Assembly (NCBI RefSeq): GCF_040807025.1 | Contig: NC_090953.1 | Coordinates: 24,722,997-24,786,996 of the forward strand | Direction: 5' to 3' | DNA from: Struthio camelus | Lineage: Eukaryota; Chordata; Aves; Struthioniformes; Struthionidae | DNA length: 64,000 bases | Shown: positions 1 to 25,400 of the stretch, piece after piece | Numbering within the stretch: position 1 is the first letter of the stretch | Layout of the letters: each line of letters opens with the position of its first letter | Translations under genes and position numbers: made by a program | The notes under the pieces: model-generated | The model's input: the letters and a program-made list of their open reading frames with translations, nothing else | Database searches by the model: none | What the model was told of the DNA's origin: nothing

Positions 1-32
1 GGAGGTGAAGGATAGTATCATTTCCCTAATTT

Positions 33-60
33 AAAAAAAAAAAAAAAACCCACACACACA
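33..60. repeat. A-run followed by (CA)n
   Basis: A run of 16 A is followed by CCC and a short CA repeat. The next 90 bases loosely resemble an old SINE/MIR-type fragment, but the match is too weak to name. Confidence 0.6.
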
Positions 61-1369
61 GGGAAAAATTACAGAAGGCTTCTCCTGGCAGGACTGGGAA
101 CTGAACCTAAGTCCCTGCTCAGAAAGGTTGAAGTCTTACCTTCCACTCATCCTGTCTGTCAAACAGGACCCGCAGCTACTAGGTCAGCCTTGCCTGAAGC
201 AGGGCAGAACCTAGGCTTCCCACTCCCTGGTATTCTTTTAGCAGTTACCAACGAGCAGCATGGGTCACACAACTTTTCCTGACTGGCCCACAAGATAAAA
301 GTTGCTATTTCAGCTCAAATATTAAAAGCATGCTGGGAATCTGACAGTCCATGTTTAAACTGCACTAGAGTGGCAGCTGGAAAGTGAGTGGAAATGAATC
401 TATTGTCAAATAATTAAACTCCATTTTCTCCAAATTAATTAATTCACAAAGAACATATCCCTTCATGGATTTCAGTTAAAAACAAAACCAATCTCTCCTC
501 CCCCTACGTTATCTGTCAGTTGTGCCACAAAGAACAAAAGAACGCACTCAGCTGTTCCTCACTTGATCATATCACTGTGGAAGAAGAAAAGCCTCCATCT
601 TGGCATTCAGTTTACCTGAGGTTCTGCGGCTGACTGAGCTGCTCCATATCTGTTTTTTTACAATTACATCCAAACATCTGTTTCTGCCTTTTGTCTGGAG
701 CTGATCTAAAGGGCTGAGACCTCAGCCTTCAGGGAACAGCCAGAAGCCCCATCACAGACTCATTTCTTGCCTGGCAGGCAAGGCATAATCCAGTCCTATT
801 TTCAGGTTGAATTTACCTCAGTTTGTATTAAACGCCAGGTGTCTGCTTGATATTTCTGCTGTGGTGGCAGCTCTCAGATCACATCTGGTGGACATGGACA
901 AGATCCAACGAGTGACGGATGGCTGGATGGGTGCCCAGCTGAAAGCTCAAGAGCTTAACAGTGAGAAGCATCTAAGCACCTGTGACTCCAGCTGAAATCA
1001 ATGGAGGCAGTAACATGCACTGTCTCTGAAAACCCAGTTGTCTTCAGGCTCCTGCTTCTCATCTGGTAGCAATGCCCTAGTCAGGCTCATCTACTTTGAT
1101 AGTATGTATGTCCGGTCATCAGGTGCTTGCTGTATAGTTGTGTCCTTTCCCAACCAAGTGTCCTGTGCAGCTGCCCGGACCTGTCTTTCTCACCTTCAGC
1201 TGCCAGCTCGTGCTAAATCTGTAGCAGTCTCCACAGAGTTATCAGCTCCTCTCCCCTAAGGAAGCCCTGTATGGGAAGGGTTTTCTTCACACACTTCCCT
1301 ATTTGGCACCTCAAGACTTCACTTGAAGTAAATAACATGCTCAGTAACACCTCTCCTCTCCAGAAGAGA

Positions 1370-1700
1370 ACACAAGACAGGCATAACAGGTCAGACTACA
1401 GACCCACACAGGCCGTTATCTCATCTCTGCCAGTGGCAAAATAGTGTGATGCCTGGGAAAGAGACAGCGAACAATCATTCACTGGTCACCCTCTAGACAC
1501 GGATGACTTCACAGGCCTCACCCTAGAGCATCTCTGCTCAAAGCTGAGGTGTCTGTGTTTATTCATCTTTGTGTATGGAAGCTGTGCCACACTGGCAATC
1601 ATCCTTGTTGCTCTTCTCTGGACATTTTTTAATCTTACTGTATAGTTTTTCAGATCGACGGGAGACTAAAACTGTTCTCATAAGCCTGTGTTTGGCTAAA
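1370..1700 (-). repeat. Degraded CR1-type LINE fragment
   Basis: The plus strand carries two blocks typical of the reverse complement of amniote CR1/L3 elements. Around 1,390-1,475 it reads like the 'GGTCAGACTA...CTGCCAGTGGC' block. Around 1,595-1,625 it reads 'ATCCTTGTTGCTCTTCTCTG', close to the CR1 'TTGCCCTTCTCTGGAC' block. Order and spacing fit one old, heavily mutated copy. No coding potential remains. The call is from memory of consensus sequence, not a database search. Confidence 0.5.
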
Positions 1701-4700
1701 TCCAATGCTCTGTCAAAGGGGATTTAGCAACTGACTTTCTCAGGAGTCAGGTGCTAAAGTCTTAGCAACTTTAGCTGGAAAGTCTTAGCATTGCCTTCAG
1801 AAACAAATGACCTCCTCTAGACAGCAGATGGAGTCACTCGCTGTTGAGATCTTCTGCATACTTGATGTTTCAGCTAGAGGAAAAAGGGGAAAGACTAAAG
1901 TGACCTGATAAATCTGCCTCAGCCACTACTGCGAAGGGAAATTTCATATCCCAGCAGTCACTTCTGAAACACAAAAAGCAATACCGGCAGAAACGGATCT
2001 GTTTGCTCTCTTCTCCACTTTTGCAAAGAGGAAGGAGGAAGAGTCTATCTCAATATGTTCATCATGGAGGTGCTTCTAGTGACCTCTCTCTTCTCTTTAG
2101 CCCATTTGCCTACTGGTCCTTTTCTTATGTCTTCCAGAGCTCTATGATGTGAGCTACCTGCACTACGAGCAGAACAGACATTTCTGCAAGAGAGATGTGC
2201 TTTGCTTTAAGGTAGTGAGAGCAACCCAATCACACAAATTAGCCTGAAGATTTTTCAGAAAAGCATTGACCCCTGCAGCATTAACTAAGTATAACCTCTG
2301 AGCTCATAAAAAGAAGATGGCCTAAGTCATACGTAGCCTTTCAAAAGGAAGTCTCTGGAGCCTAATCTAGTTGGTCACCCATAAGACTACACAGTAATTT
2401 CCCTGGGAGTCCATCTGATTTTCAGTTCAGTCTCTTTTGGTCAGCCACCTCTCCCTGTCATACCCATTGCCTAGCCTAGACACAGTACAGCCTTACAAGA
2501 GTCACATGTGCCTCAAAACTACAACGGAATAATGAATTTCATTTCTTGCTCAGAGAGCCTCAGGAAGATCTACGTGCTAATATAAATCAAAATAGATCTC
2601 AAATAACGTTTAGAAAAGGACAGGCTTTGTTCTGGATTTTCATGATTGGGTGGCTTTTTTTCCCAAAGCATAAGAAGATACTTTCCTTCAAATCTTGTTC
2701 AACCCTTTTCTTATAGAGCCAGTTTCATCCCCCCTCCTTTGCTCCTCCCCGCCCCGTTTTTAATAAAGCATGCATTTTCTGGGTGTTCTACCTGCACATG
2801 ATCTACTTGTCTTGATCACATTTCTTCTAGAAAAGCTTCTGCTTCTATGCCCACTGCCTGTTTGAGGAAGAGGTTAGAGACCTCTTTTGCCTACTAAAAC
2901 AAATCTGGTTACATGTGCAACCACAGTTAAAGCCACTGGCTTCTTCACTTCATACCAAATACTCCATGCCTTACACACTGTCACTCACACGGGAGGAAAA
3001 TATTAGGGACAACCTTCTTAAAGCAAGTTCTATTGCTAAAATCTCTGTAGATAGCTCTATGGAAGACAGCTGTGCTAGGCACCATTATTTATAAGTTGTG
3101 CTGGTTAATATATGACATGGGGATATATGCAAGTACAAACTATGAAATACACAAATAGTTTTGGCAGTCTCACTGGTGAAACGCTGAAGCAACTGCCTCT
3201 CAGTAGAGCAATACACTAACTTATTGCAAAACATGATTTCGGGCTTCAGTTAGCATGTTAAAATGTGCCTAGCTTACAATATTGCAAAAAGCTCATCGTA
3301 TCAGTCTGCAGATCACCCATCCATGAGTAAGCACAACCAAATGTCCAATTGCTACAGCCTTGAGTTCCTGTTGTTTCAGCTGTAGCATGGTCTGTGCTCA
3401 CTCTACTGGAAGGTGCTATCCACAAGGCAAAGTGAAGGCGGCCCTGGGGGATGTTCTGATTAAGCAGACTGGTGTGTGACAAGGACCCACCCAGGAACAG
3501 CCTGTAAGACAGGATCTACAAGGATGAGCAGCGCATAGCTGATGTAACCATCACCTTATATTCTCCCCATCCAATGCACTTCCTTTAAAGTTGTGGATGC
3601 CACTGGAATGGCAAAACAGTGTCAAAGCTGGTGGAAGAGAACCACTTCCCACGAAGAGCTAGCCCGTGCCTAAGATCCAGACTATGCCTACTTCAAACAT
3701 GCATAGGATACATGTTGAATAAGACAGAAACAAAAAGGCTATCCTCATGCTATAAATATCTGATTGGTATAGGAGTACCTGAATATTAACCCAGCAAAGC
3801 TCACTGAGACGAAGCACTAATACACTAGCAAAGCTGCGCTACATACTGGCTGTGTATCCTCCACAAATGATGCTAGTAAAGGTACATTTTTGCTGGTAAA
3901 ACTGTGGGGCTATCAGCCAAAGACCATGCCTCTTCCCTTCCTCATGCTTACAGAAATCTGTCAGAGGCTACCCTACCCATCGGCAGGACAACCTCAAAAG
4001 ACCTTCATGTATAGCCTTGCGTGCAGAGAGCCCTGAAGGATAACAAATATTTTGCCTCCTCCATTCTAAACCGACATCTTTCTTCCACAGTCTTCTGTCA
4101 CAGCAAGGGCTTAAATTAAAGCTTAAAGCTTAAAGGGTTGCAAACAGAAGGCTCCTCAGAGATCCAGCTTTTAGTTTTCTTGAACAGTATCAGTGGTAAG
4201 TGTCTCACTTTTGACACAGAGGAGAGCCTAAAATTTTGCTGATGGCTTGTACTATGCTAATGTGTTAGTTTGAGGTGTATGCTGATGAGGTACTGAAGAG
4301 GTGTTAGTAATGCCCTTGTGTCGCAGCAGTGAAGTCAGATTCTATAAACAGCAAAAATTTTATGATACATTCACTGTCAATGATACTAACACTGCTGTTA
4401 ATGCTGAAATAATGTGCATTAATTTGTAACCTGTCTACAGAAAAGAATACAAAGTGTATGTTATGAGACACAGTCTATCCTCACCAATAAACATATAAAT
4501 TGGATGGATTTAGTGGGTTAAAGAATATTTTGAGAGTTTTGTTTTCAGAGTTGCTTTCCAAAGATGAGATTGTCATTCATCTTGTATCTAGCCAAAGTTG
4601 TTGAGAATAAAACAAAGTGCTGAAAGCATTGCGTAGTTAGCATGCACTGCTCATGTGAGATATCTACCCATCCTTTCTTCTAGGCCAGTATGCAACACCA

Positions 4701-7430
4701 CCTGTGATAAATTTAATAACTCTCACACGACTGTTTACAGGGCCAAACATGAGAGAGAAATAGGTGTTTAGTTGGCCTGCTATGCAACACTCAGCACCTG
4801 ACACCACTGCTCGCAGCCATATTGTCTACAGGGGGAAGCTCAAGTTTGCCATCCTTGCCAGGCAAGCAAGCTGGCTTATTCCAGACTCCAGTCAAAGTGC
4901 AAGCCAACACACAAGCCACACGGGTGGATGAGGAGGGAGGGGGTTTAGACATAGCTGAAGTTCACGCTTATGAGCTAACATGACATGACAAAACCACTCA
5001 GTTGCTTCCTTTTCTGCTCTTCTGAAAAAAAATTCTCTCCCATTTGGCGCTCTCTCCTTTTTCTGTAGTTCTGATTTGCTGCCCCTCTCTCTATTATCCC
5101 CTAAGCCTCTTCGTCCCACAGGCTTAACCCTTTATGGCTTTCTAACTTTTCCATCTTACTTTCAGAGGACCTTTTTCCACTTTGTTCAGACAGTTGGTGC
5201 AGCTGCACCAACCTGGAATCTCATAGCGGGAAGAATAAAAATGCAATCAAGACATCTTTATACCAGAGTTTCCTCACTCCTTTCTTGGTGATAATTTCCT
5301 AACCTCTCTTCTTCTGACTAAGTTTTTAACTCTTCCACCTTTGGTGCCTGAACCCTTTGCTCCAGAAACAAACCGATTGCTCCAGAGCTCTAGCAGTCAC
5401 TGCCATGAATTCTCCTTGTTCAGGGCATTCACTAGCACACGTGGTGGTTCATGCTTGCCCCAGTTTCAGTGTATTCTGCTGGAATCAGGCAGATCACCAC
5501 AGGGTACGATGGATCAGCACTGCAAAATCCAGCAATTTGGCTCAAACTGAAGGAAGCATGTAAGTCTGGATCTGGATGTTCCCAGCTCCAGCTTGGGTGC
5601 CTAAGCCAAGATGGAAGCCATTCCACTCCCCACTGCTGAGTTCTCAAAAGGATGGGAGATGGTGAGGCCTCCAAATAAGGGAGATTTATAATCATGAGGT
5701 GCGGTGGGAGGGAGGAGAGATTCTTTGCTCAGAACCCCCAAATTCTGCAACTGCAAAAATCTCTAACGTGGTAGTGCAGATTCTGCAGAACATCGAAGCA
5801 ACTGATATCTGACAGCTTCTTACTAGGTATTTCTTCCAAACTCTAATTCTGGGTACAGACTATGCTGATATTAATTAAGCAATTCAAACCAGGACTGGCA
5901 TCTTTCTTGTGTGATTCTACTTCTGAAGGATTACACTACTGATGAGAGTGTTTCAACTGCCAAGACATGAAAGCATGTTTGTTATTAACACATCACTATA
6001 TAATTAGGGGACTTAGCAGGGGGCTGGGTACTCACATGTTCTTTTTTCCTTCTGTTGCTGACAGTGTTGGATGAAGGTCTCTAGGTATCCCGTTAGGTGA
6101 CAAGCGAAAATGCATTCTGTGGCCAAAACCAAGCAATTTGGCACAACTTAGCAGAGTTAGTATTTTTTGCTCAAAAAGGAGCCAGAACTGGAACAGCAGG
6201 AGGTGTTACAGATCAAGATTGAGATGCGCTGGCCAAGCTGAGTGTACGTCTTATGGAGCAGAGAAGCAGTGGAGGCTGAAGTCTAGGACTGAGATATGCT
6301 GGCAGAGCCGAGATGGGGAATTTTGCCCAGTTTCCAAGAACAACACAGAGTCTGTATTTCAATTAGAGTTCCTCTGCTCATCTGTATGGCTCAGCACAAA
6401 TTTTAATCTTTTGAATTTCCCAGGGCTTTGATAGGACTCATCCAAAAAGCATCTCTTCCATGTTTTCATACTGCTCGTCCAGTGAAGACATGCCTGTAGC
6501 TACCAATCACATCCATGCTATCGGCTATCGTTAAATGTCACACAGGTCAAGCATCAGAAATGTATGCACTAATTTCATGTGCGTGGACTGATATATAGTG
6601 GCAGCCGTAAAAAGTTTCTAATTCAAATTAAACACGACCTGCAATCAAAGACAGGAGGATGTGGCATGTTAGGGAGAGGTTTGAGAGCAAAGAAGACATG
6701 ATGACAGAAGAGCGAGCTGGAGGCACAAAGGGTGAATAATTGACTGCTTGAAGCCTAGGAAACTCAGAGAGAAGTAGTAATATGATGGGAGTGTTAGATA
6801 CCGCAGAAGATAATATGGTTTGCAAGCATCTGCAATGCAAATCCCCCCTGTGTACTGCCTAATATTTATTAGGTACAGCTAAAGACTCGATCCCAGACAT
6901 TAAAGATATGCATGACCAACCAGAACAACAATAAAGGAATTCATAGTTTCAGAAAAACTCCTCCTCTTCCCACGTTATGCACAGGCCTACAGTTTAAGCT
7001 GGCCAAAGTAGGTCAAAGGGAATGAGTCCATTTGAATATGTAAATTCAACATAACAAGGAGGGAAGACAATTGCTTCAAGCTTGCGAGTTCAAGCTAAGA
7101 AAAATAGGTCTTCATGGTTTCTTTGGGAACTTGGAAGCTTTGGCTTCACTGCTCCCTGCTATTTCCTCTGCTTGCCCATCTTCATCCCCTTTCCTCTTGC
7201 TTCCTGCCTAATAAGTGCTTGGCAAACTCACATTTCCCAAAACTGCTTTGAGTCTGTGGTCCAAAAAGCCAACTCAGTAAGGCCATTAAAAAGCTCACGC
7301 ATAAAAGTTTGTGAGCTCTGAATGGCTGCTGAGAGCCTATGCTATGTTTGTGCAACTCCCCATAGCTAATTTTCAAACAAGCAGGAAAACGCATCTTTTG
7401 TCTGCCTCCTGCTATAATCTTTTTTCCCTG

Positions 7431-7470
7431 TTTTTCTTTTTCTTTCTTTCTTTCTTTTTTTTTTTTTTTT
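7431..7470. repeat. CTTT/T-rich simple repeat
   Basis: Several TTTC units run into an uninterrupted T tract of about 18. It is a simple low-complexity repeat in the intergenic region. Confidence 0.85.
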
Positions 7471-9372
7471 GCTAAAGGGAACAACTTCAGTTTCCATTAA
7501 CTGACAACTGGCTAAAATTGCCTTCCCTGCCCCCCACCCCATCACAAGAAGCTCATACCATGAAAGAGTGTCAAGAAAAGGATTTTTTATATAAAGAACT
7601 TCATATAACTAGGGAGAATAAACCAAGGAAAATTGTTAACAGCAAGATTTGATTTAACTCTTTATGGTTTGAGATCTACTCTTTCCTCTCTCCTCCTATG
7701 CCTTTATTAGAAGTATTCCAGTAAATGCTTTTGAAATCAGTGTGCCATATCTTTGAAATAACACACAGCCCTGAAACAGAAGTAGCCAGCTTGATATTTC
7801 TGTAAACAAATAGGTGTAGAATTAATACTTTTTACTGGGCCTGAGTCAACTCTTATGAATCTAACAGGAATCCAACTCCGTATCTCTCCTTTGCCTCTAA
7901 ATAAAATTTGTGAGATGCTGTGTAGCTCAAGTGCAAGGAAATAAGGAGCAGACTTTAACTTCTTAGCTGACCATTTCACTTCTAATTTAGCCATTCAAGG
8001 CAAACCTAGATCTGCATTGGTTTCAAACAAATGTCAGCCAAGTGACGGCTGGCTACCTCCGTAACTGGACAGGTTCTGTGAGGGAAGCTCTTTTCCATTT
8101 CTTTCTTTTTTAAACTACTTCTATTGTTGTTGGCAGGATTCAAGATCATAAAAGAAATATTTCAATTACCTCTGCAGTCTCATTCAAGCCCACTGACAAA
8201 ACTGTTCATGGAGACTGAACATCAGCAGTTTATGGAGACCAAATAGCCGTAGTTCCTCCTGAGCAGGTTTGCTTTTGTTGAGGTGCAAACTATACCTGTT
8301 CTGGGAGTAAAAAGACAACTTTAGTCTTCGGGGCAACAATGCAGAACAATACATTAGCATCAGATTAAAAACTAATCACCCCAAATTGGAATCATGGCTA
8401 ATTCCCTTAAGTATTACTGTATTAGATAGGTTATCTGCTTGCAGCCTAACCCTCTGATGGTACAGTACTAATAACGGAGTCCCTGAGCTGTGACAGCGTT
8501 ATGGGTTGTGGCTGCCTTATGGGCATGTCTAATTATGATGTTCTGTGACAAGGCTATAAATACATATGCTCCCATAGGTGAAGACCTGATTGTATCGAGC
8601 AATGAGAGGTTTTGGCCGGTATTTTCTCTGTTCTCAAACAACGTATCATTGCTTGCTTGACCTGAAGAGCTGTTTATAACTATGGGAGCCTTATAAGCCT
8701 TTGCCCTGAGGAGTTCAAGAGTATGGAAGCAAGTGAGGCTTCATAATCACATATAGATCAAAGTTGGTGGGAAAAGTGCCAAAGGGAAAGAGAGTAAATT
8801 TATTCAAATGGAAAAGCCCACTGACAAAACCCAAAGACCACCTAAGCAAGGAAAAGAGGGATTACATATTAACAGACCGACATTGATGGGCTGAATGTAG
8901 ATCTAACTGATGAAGAAAGCAATCCTTTACAGGCGCTTAAATAAAGTAGTTATTTGAGAAGGAATTGTTTGAAGGATTTCTTGAGGAATGGGGAAGGTGG
9001 TTAGGCTTCTACTTTGTTTTCAGGATTCTGTTCTTAAAGATCATTACATTACTGTAGCACTCTTGACTCAGAAAAACAGACAGTACCCCTGCATACCATC
9101 CTCTGCCATGTGAGGACCCTTCCTCATTCTCTTTCTTTCCCTAGAAATTGCAGCTCCCAGCCTGTCCAGTCTATTTCAGCACCCTAGCTCTTCACTTGTT
9201 CTTAAGAGCAACTTCACAGGAGAAGAGAACAAAATGAAGCAGTCCTTTTTGATAAGGGCTTGTGAAGCGAACCTGATGAGCAGCCAGACAACCTCTCAGG
9301 GGCAGAGTCAATGAGTTCATGATAACAGCCACTATGGTTGAGCTGTTAACCGAAAACCAATTCTTACCTCCT

Positions 9373-9387
9373 AAAAAAAAAAAAAAA
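9373..9387. repeat. A15 homopolymer
   Basis: Fifteen consecutive A residues about 500 bases left of the ADPGK CpG island. Confidence 0.85.
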
Positions 9388-10422
9388 CCCTTCTACTATC
9401 CCATCTCTTTTACTGTTTGTTTTGTCAGAGTCAAAGAAAACGACAATCACTCACAGCTCAGAACTGAATAAGAGAATTAACTGCTGCCTCAGCCAACGCA
9501 CCGTGGTGTGCAGTTGTCAAACTCTTGCAAATTTTGTCATAAGTCTTAGCGCTAATGTCTCTATGATTTCCAAAGCAGCCTGGAAATTTTCCCTCTCATT
9601 AAAAAGGGAAACCTCCCTCCCGACGTGTGATAACCTGTGTGATGGGATGAAGAAGACAACAAAGAACGCTCTCGGCCATTGCTCCCGCTAAGTCCGACCC
9701 AGGCTGCCCGGGAACGCCGGGCTTTGAAAAGCGCACAGACATCAGATGACGCGCTGCAACGTGGAGAAGGCGTGCAAGAGACCCAGAGCAGAAGCTACGG
9801 TCAGAGGAAGAGGCTAAAGACGAGGTAGGGCAACGATTAGCTTGCAGGTCAGTGACTAGTTTGCTGGACTGGGGCTGTATAGAGACGCAGGAGCTCGAGG
9901 CACCGGTGCAAGAGCAGCGTGGGGAACAGCCACGGCAGGACAGGTCTGCTTGGGGCGGACGAGAGGGAACATGGCGCCTGGGCCCACGGGGACAGAGGAA
10001 ATGGGGACCGCGAGGAGGAGCCCAAGGGAGAGGAAGGTGTCGCAGCGCTGCATACTGAGGGGTGCAGGGGCCTCGGCCGGCCGGGACACCCCAGCAGGGC
10101 CCAGGGCAGGCCCCGAGACAGGCCCGGGCCGGGCGCCGCCGCCCTGCGTCCCGACGAGGCTCCCCGCTGCCTCCGACCAGCCCCGCCGCGCCCGGCCCCG
10201 CGCACCCAGCCGGGGGCACCGGCCGACCGCCGCCGGCAGAGCCGCCCCGGGGCGCCCCCCACAGCCCGCTCCCCCGCCCCCCGGCTCCCGCTGCGCACTC
10301 CTCCCTATTCCCGTAGCGCAGCTGCGCACACCACGCGTGCGCGCCTCTCAGAGCTGCGTACACTGCGCTGGGGGAGAGGCTGCGCATTTCGCGTAAGGCT
10401 AGGTCCGATTCCCGAAGCGGCT

Positions 10423-10430
10423 TTACGTCA
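10423..10430 (+). promoter_or_regulatory. CRE/ATF-like site in the ADPGK promoter
   Basis: The octamer TTACGTCA differs by one base from the palindromic CRE. It lies 126 bases upstream of the ADPGK ATG inside the CpG island, a position typical of functional CREB/ATF sites. Binding is inferred from sequence only. Confidence 0.45.
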
Positions 10431-10555
10431 GCTGGGGGCCGGCGAGGGCGGGGCGCTACGGAGACGGCGTAAGAAGGCCTCCGCCGCTCGCTTCCCTCCC
10501 GCCGTCCTCCTCAGACGTGGCGGGGGAGGGGCCGGCGCGGAGCGGCCCCGCCGCG

Positions 10556-21688
<11,133 letters not shown>

Positions 21689-22460
21689 AAGACTAAGACC
21701 CTCCTTTTTCTCCGATACTGTATGGTGTCTGAGGAATCATGGTGTTCTCATTAGGATTTCGGCCAGTGGTGGTATAGGAATAGAATTAGGGTGTGATGCA
21801 TTTCCTGGATATAACTGAAAAAGAGCCAAAGAATAATTCCAGGTATAATAAGCTGTCAGACACATTCCAGTCACTTGGCAGTGACTTGAACATTTCACAT
21901 TTAAGTGCAGAGGTTTTTGTATTTTAAAGCAAAGACTGGCTTTTCTTTGTCTTAAGCGTGTGGGGGGGAAATGAGTATCCAAATCCCTGTTCGGAGTAGG
22001 CTTGCTGTTTGTAACCGTGAATGGGTCTTCTCCGTTAGTGCTTGAGAGTATAGCAGCCAGGAGACTTTCTTGATTATGAATCCCAGGGAGAACGCAGCAG
22101 TCCTTGGCCCTGTCTTGCTTTTGATAAAGTAAAAATAAAAGGCTCTTGCATTATCTCCTCATGGCACATTGCTACAGGGCAAGAGCAAACCTTCTGCTTG
22201 CTTGATGCGATGATGAAATCTCTTACTGACAAATTACCTCTCAACCTCAGTGCCCCCAGCACTGGAGGGAGCCAGAGTCCTGAAATGTGATGCACACCGT
22301 ACCTACTCCTTAAATGCACAGAGAAAATCTGACTCAAGACTACAAAGATCGCTCTGGGTAGCTATCTGGTTGTCTCTGTGACTTACAGTATTCAACTGAG
22401 CCCTAGTAGCCTGCGGTTAGGTTTTTTTGGGCAAATAAAAGTGAAGATAATCAGGGTTTA
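21689..22460 (+). other. ADPGK: Probable proximal 3' UTR of ADPGK
   Basis: No coding potential. AATAAA hexamers occur on the plus strand at 22,134-22,139 and 22,434-22,439. Either could end a short ADPGK transcript, and a further AATAAA at 24,403-24,408 could serve a longer one. The cleavage site cannot be chosen from sequence alone. Confidence 0.5.
22434..22439 (+). terminator. ADPGK: Candidate ADPGK polyadenylation signal
   Basis: AATAAA about 750 bases after the ADPGK stop, followed by a G/T-containing stretch. The hexamer at 22,134 is an equally acceptable alternative. Confidence 0.4.
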
Positions 22461-25400
22461 TATTTGGGCGAACAGCTTTATTTACTTGCCAGGTGAATCC
22501 TAAAACTTTACCTGGGTTAGCTATCAACTAAATACCAAGAGTTTCAGCCAAAGGGGCTCACGGTTTGCTTTCTTTGCTAACAGTAGGTGCTTATATTTGA
22601 TCTCTTCCAGCTTACAAAAAAGTTATTAACTGGAGACTAAATTTTTGTTTGAGAACTGTTGTGCAATTTTCCTCTGTTTCCCTGCATTCCATTCCGAAGG
22701 GTTAAGTTATTAGGCACGGTCCCTCAGGAGGCTAAAAAGCTGTGGCAGCACCTTCCAGGTAAGATTGAAGTGAAGCTCTTATTTTGGATGAAGTCACTGA
22801 TAATAGTTTCTTTCAGCCCTGGACAGCCTTTGAAATGAAAACAAATTAGAACTTGTGTGTCTTACCACCTAAATCATGCATAGTCTCATAGCATAACTTG
22901 TTTAGGAGTCTTTCTTGTTAAATACATTGTTTATATTTTTTCCTCTGGACAGTAGCACCCTATCAATTGCATAGGATTTTCTGCATAGGATGGATATGAG
23001 GATTTTCTGTGTTGTCTGTGTCTCCTTCTAGGAACTTTAATGTATTTGCATAGCTATCATACACATTTTTCAGTATAACTAAATTAAATGCAATCAGCGT
23101 ATCTATGCAAGCCAGGACCATACTAGGATTTGTATGAGGTCACTTATGGCCAGTCTTTGCATCTGAATGGAGGGGAATGGTACGGGGTGCATATCACTTT
23201 GGCTGGAGTGATCAGTTACAGTACTGCTGTCATATTGCTGTCAGTGATGTTTTCCTGTTGGAAAAAGCCATTGTGAATGCTCTGTAAGGATAAAAATTGA
23301 CAGCTGTTGTAACTTGTACTGACTTAACACAAAACACCATCTGCCAACGTAAATTTAACTTCCTCCCCTCTGAGGAAAGTCTGCTCTGTAGTAGCAGAGG
23401 AGAGACCCAGTCAGCGTTATGCTTTTCTGTAGCTTAGACCACTCTGATCTTCCCTTGGGTCTTGCCATTTATCTCAATGAGGGATCATCTTAACACTGGA
23501 AGTCTTTCTATCCAAACTTATTTTTGATAAATTGTAGCATGGGACTCGGGGCTCTGTTTTAGTCTTTCTAAAGAAACAAAGAAAGAAAAAGGAAAAATAA
23601 AATGCTTTGAGCTATCTAGAAGGTCTGAGGCCATTAGCAGGGTTATTTTGCAGCCTTTGATCGTTGCCTTCTGGCACAACACCACTCGAGCCACCAAAGG
23701 CCATGCATCCAGCCAGCTGGAGAATTAACTCTTTGCTTATGATAGGTCCCACTTTCTTGACATCGGGCTGAGCTGTGTGGATTCTTGAGCTGGAAACAAA
23801 ACTAAGCTAAATACACACCAGCTGTTCTGCGCAATGGTCCTGCTGCTGTATTTCATCTCTCACTTCCAAAAACATTTGGTGAGATACTAGGCTTGTTGGA
23901 CTGTCATTGCCTTAGGGCCATTTAAAATCACGTAACTGCACTAATGGAACCTGTCCAAGGGTAAGTTATGTTTGCTCTTAGCAGGAGTGTTACAGGCCTT
24001 TTTTGTTCTTCCCCCCCCCCCCCCACTTCAAATAAATAACTACTGTAAGTATGAAATAAGTTAATTGCTGAGAGTTCATCTGGGCCTAAAAACTAAACTC
24101 TCTGAAATTATTATGAACTCCTTTCCTGTTGTGCCTGTTCTTTCTCACTGGGTAACATTCCTCCTTTGGCCGTCTGTCGGCGTGCTGTGAACGCCCTGGC
24201 AGCAAGAGTCACTTCTCAAGTGGAAGTAGCTTGTGAGGGCTAGACTGCTGCTGTATCTGTGTATCTGCTTTGATCAGACATCTCGCCGTCAGGTTGCCTG
24301 CTCACCAAATTCACTTAGCGAGGATAAGTCTTCACAAGTGTGACCTGTTAATTGGATATGCTGTTGGTATCCCTGATTAAGTTTTGAAACAATCTATATG
24401 ATAATAAAACTGAACTGAATGGCAGCACCCAGCAGCCCTTCTTCAATTCATATTTCACATGCTGTGAACCTGATGCGCTTAGCTTCCTTCTGCCTTCCAA
24501 ACTTAATTAGAAGAAGGGCTGCAGAGTCTCTTGAAAGCCTTCTGCACGTGCAGGCTGTCTGACGCCTACACGCAGTAGCAACAGTGACCCCGAAGCAAGG
24601 CTGCTCTGTCTTCAGCAGCCTTTGCTGAACAAGAGACATGGAAACATATAGTGTGGGGTTTGGGGCGGAGGGGGTGTCATAAGGGGGGGAAAAAACCCTC
24701 TAGTGAAATATCTAGCAATTTAGGGGAGACTTATCCCTCAAGGTTGGTGTTTTGACTGTCCCCATGCAGTACCTTTGGTGCTCTTGGGCTCTTTTTTTTT
24801 TTTTTTCTTTTTCACCCCCTCCTCTATGAAGCACAGCCAGAGCTCACCTGAAAAGTTGAAAGGCTGTTTTGGCCTGTTTTTCTTCTGAGCACTTAAACAA
24901 TTCTTTTCAGAGGGTCCTGTGAGCTGGGTTGTTTTTTTTTTTTGGGGGGGGGGGGGGGAGAGTGGGGTGGTGGGGGGGAGGCTGTAGAAGACAAAAGTCC
25001 TTGGTAGGTGAGAGGCTTTTAGCAAACTTATCTAATGGTAAAAATCCAGATCTGGATTCATCATCAGGATACAGCTTGCAAAAATACCAAAGTCTTAAAA
25101 GCAGCTTTGAAATGAACTCTGCTTTCTCCTTGTCCTTATCCTCTCTTTCTCTGCAGATTCTTTTTCTTGTACGTTAATCGTGCATTGAAATTCACACTGA
25201 TAGATGACTCAAACCTCAGCTAGCCTTGTGCTCCTGAATGGAAAGGAAATACACTGGAAATGTTTATTCACGCATAGTTTGCTGATGACACGCTCCATGA
25301 CCTCATCATTGTGACAGTACGCCAGTGGCTCTGTAGATGATGGGGCTTGTGCAATGTTGGCATTTCACTTCTGAGCACCTCTAGCCAGTACAGCTGCATT

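Larger units (their letters stand above)
1..9880. other. Intergenic region left of ADPGK
   Basis: No exon with convincing coding content and splice sites was found on either strand. The open frames here are short (under about 100 codons), have no recognisable protein features and overlap in several frames. The stretch holds an A-run followed by a CA run at 33-60, an old CR1-type fragment near 1,370-1,700, a CT/T-rich run at 7,431-7,470 and an A15 run at 9,373-9,387. In mammals NEO1 lies beyond ADPGK on this side in the opposite orientation. If synteny holds, its first exon is left of this window (inference). Confidence 0.6.
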
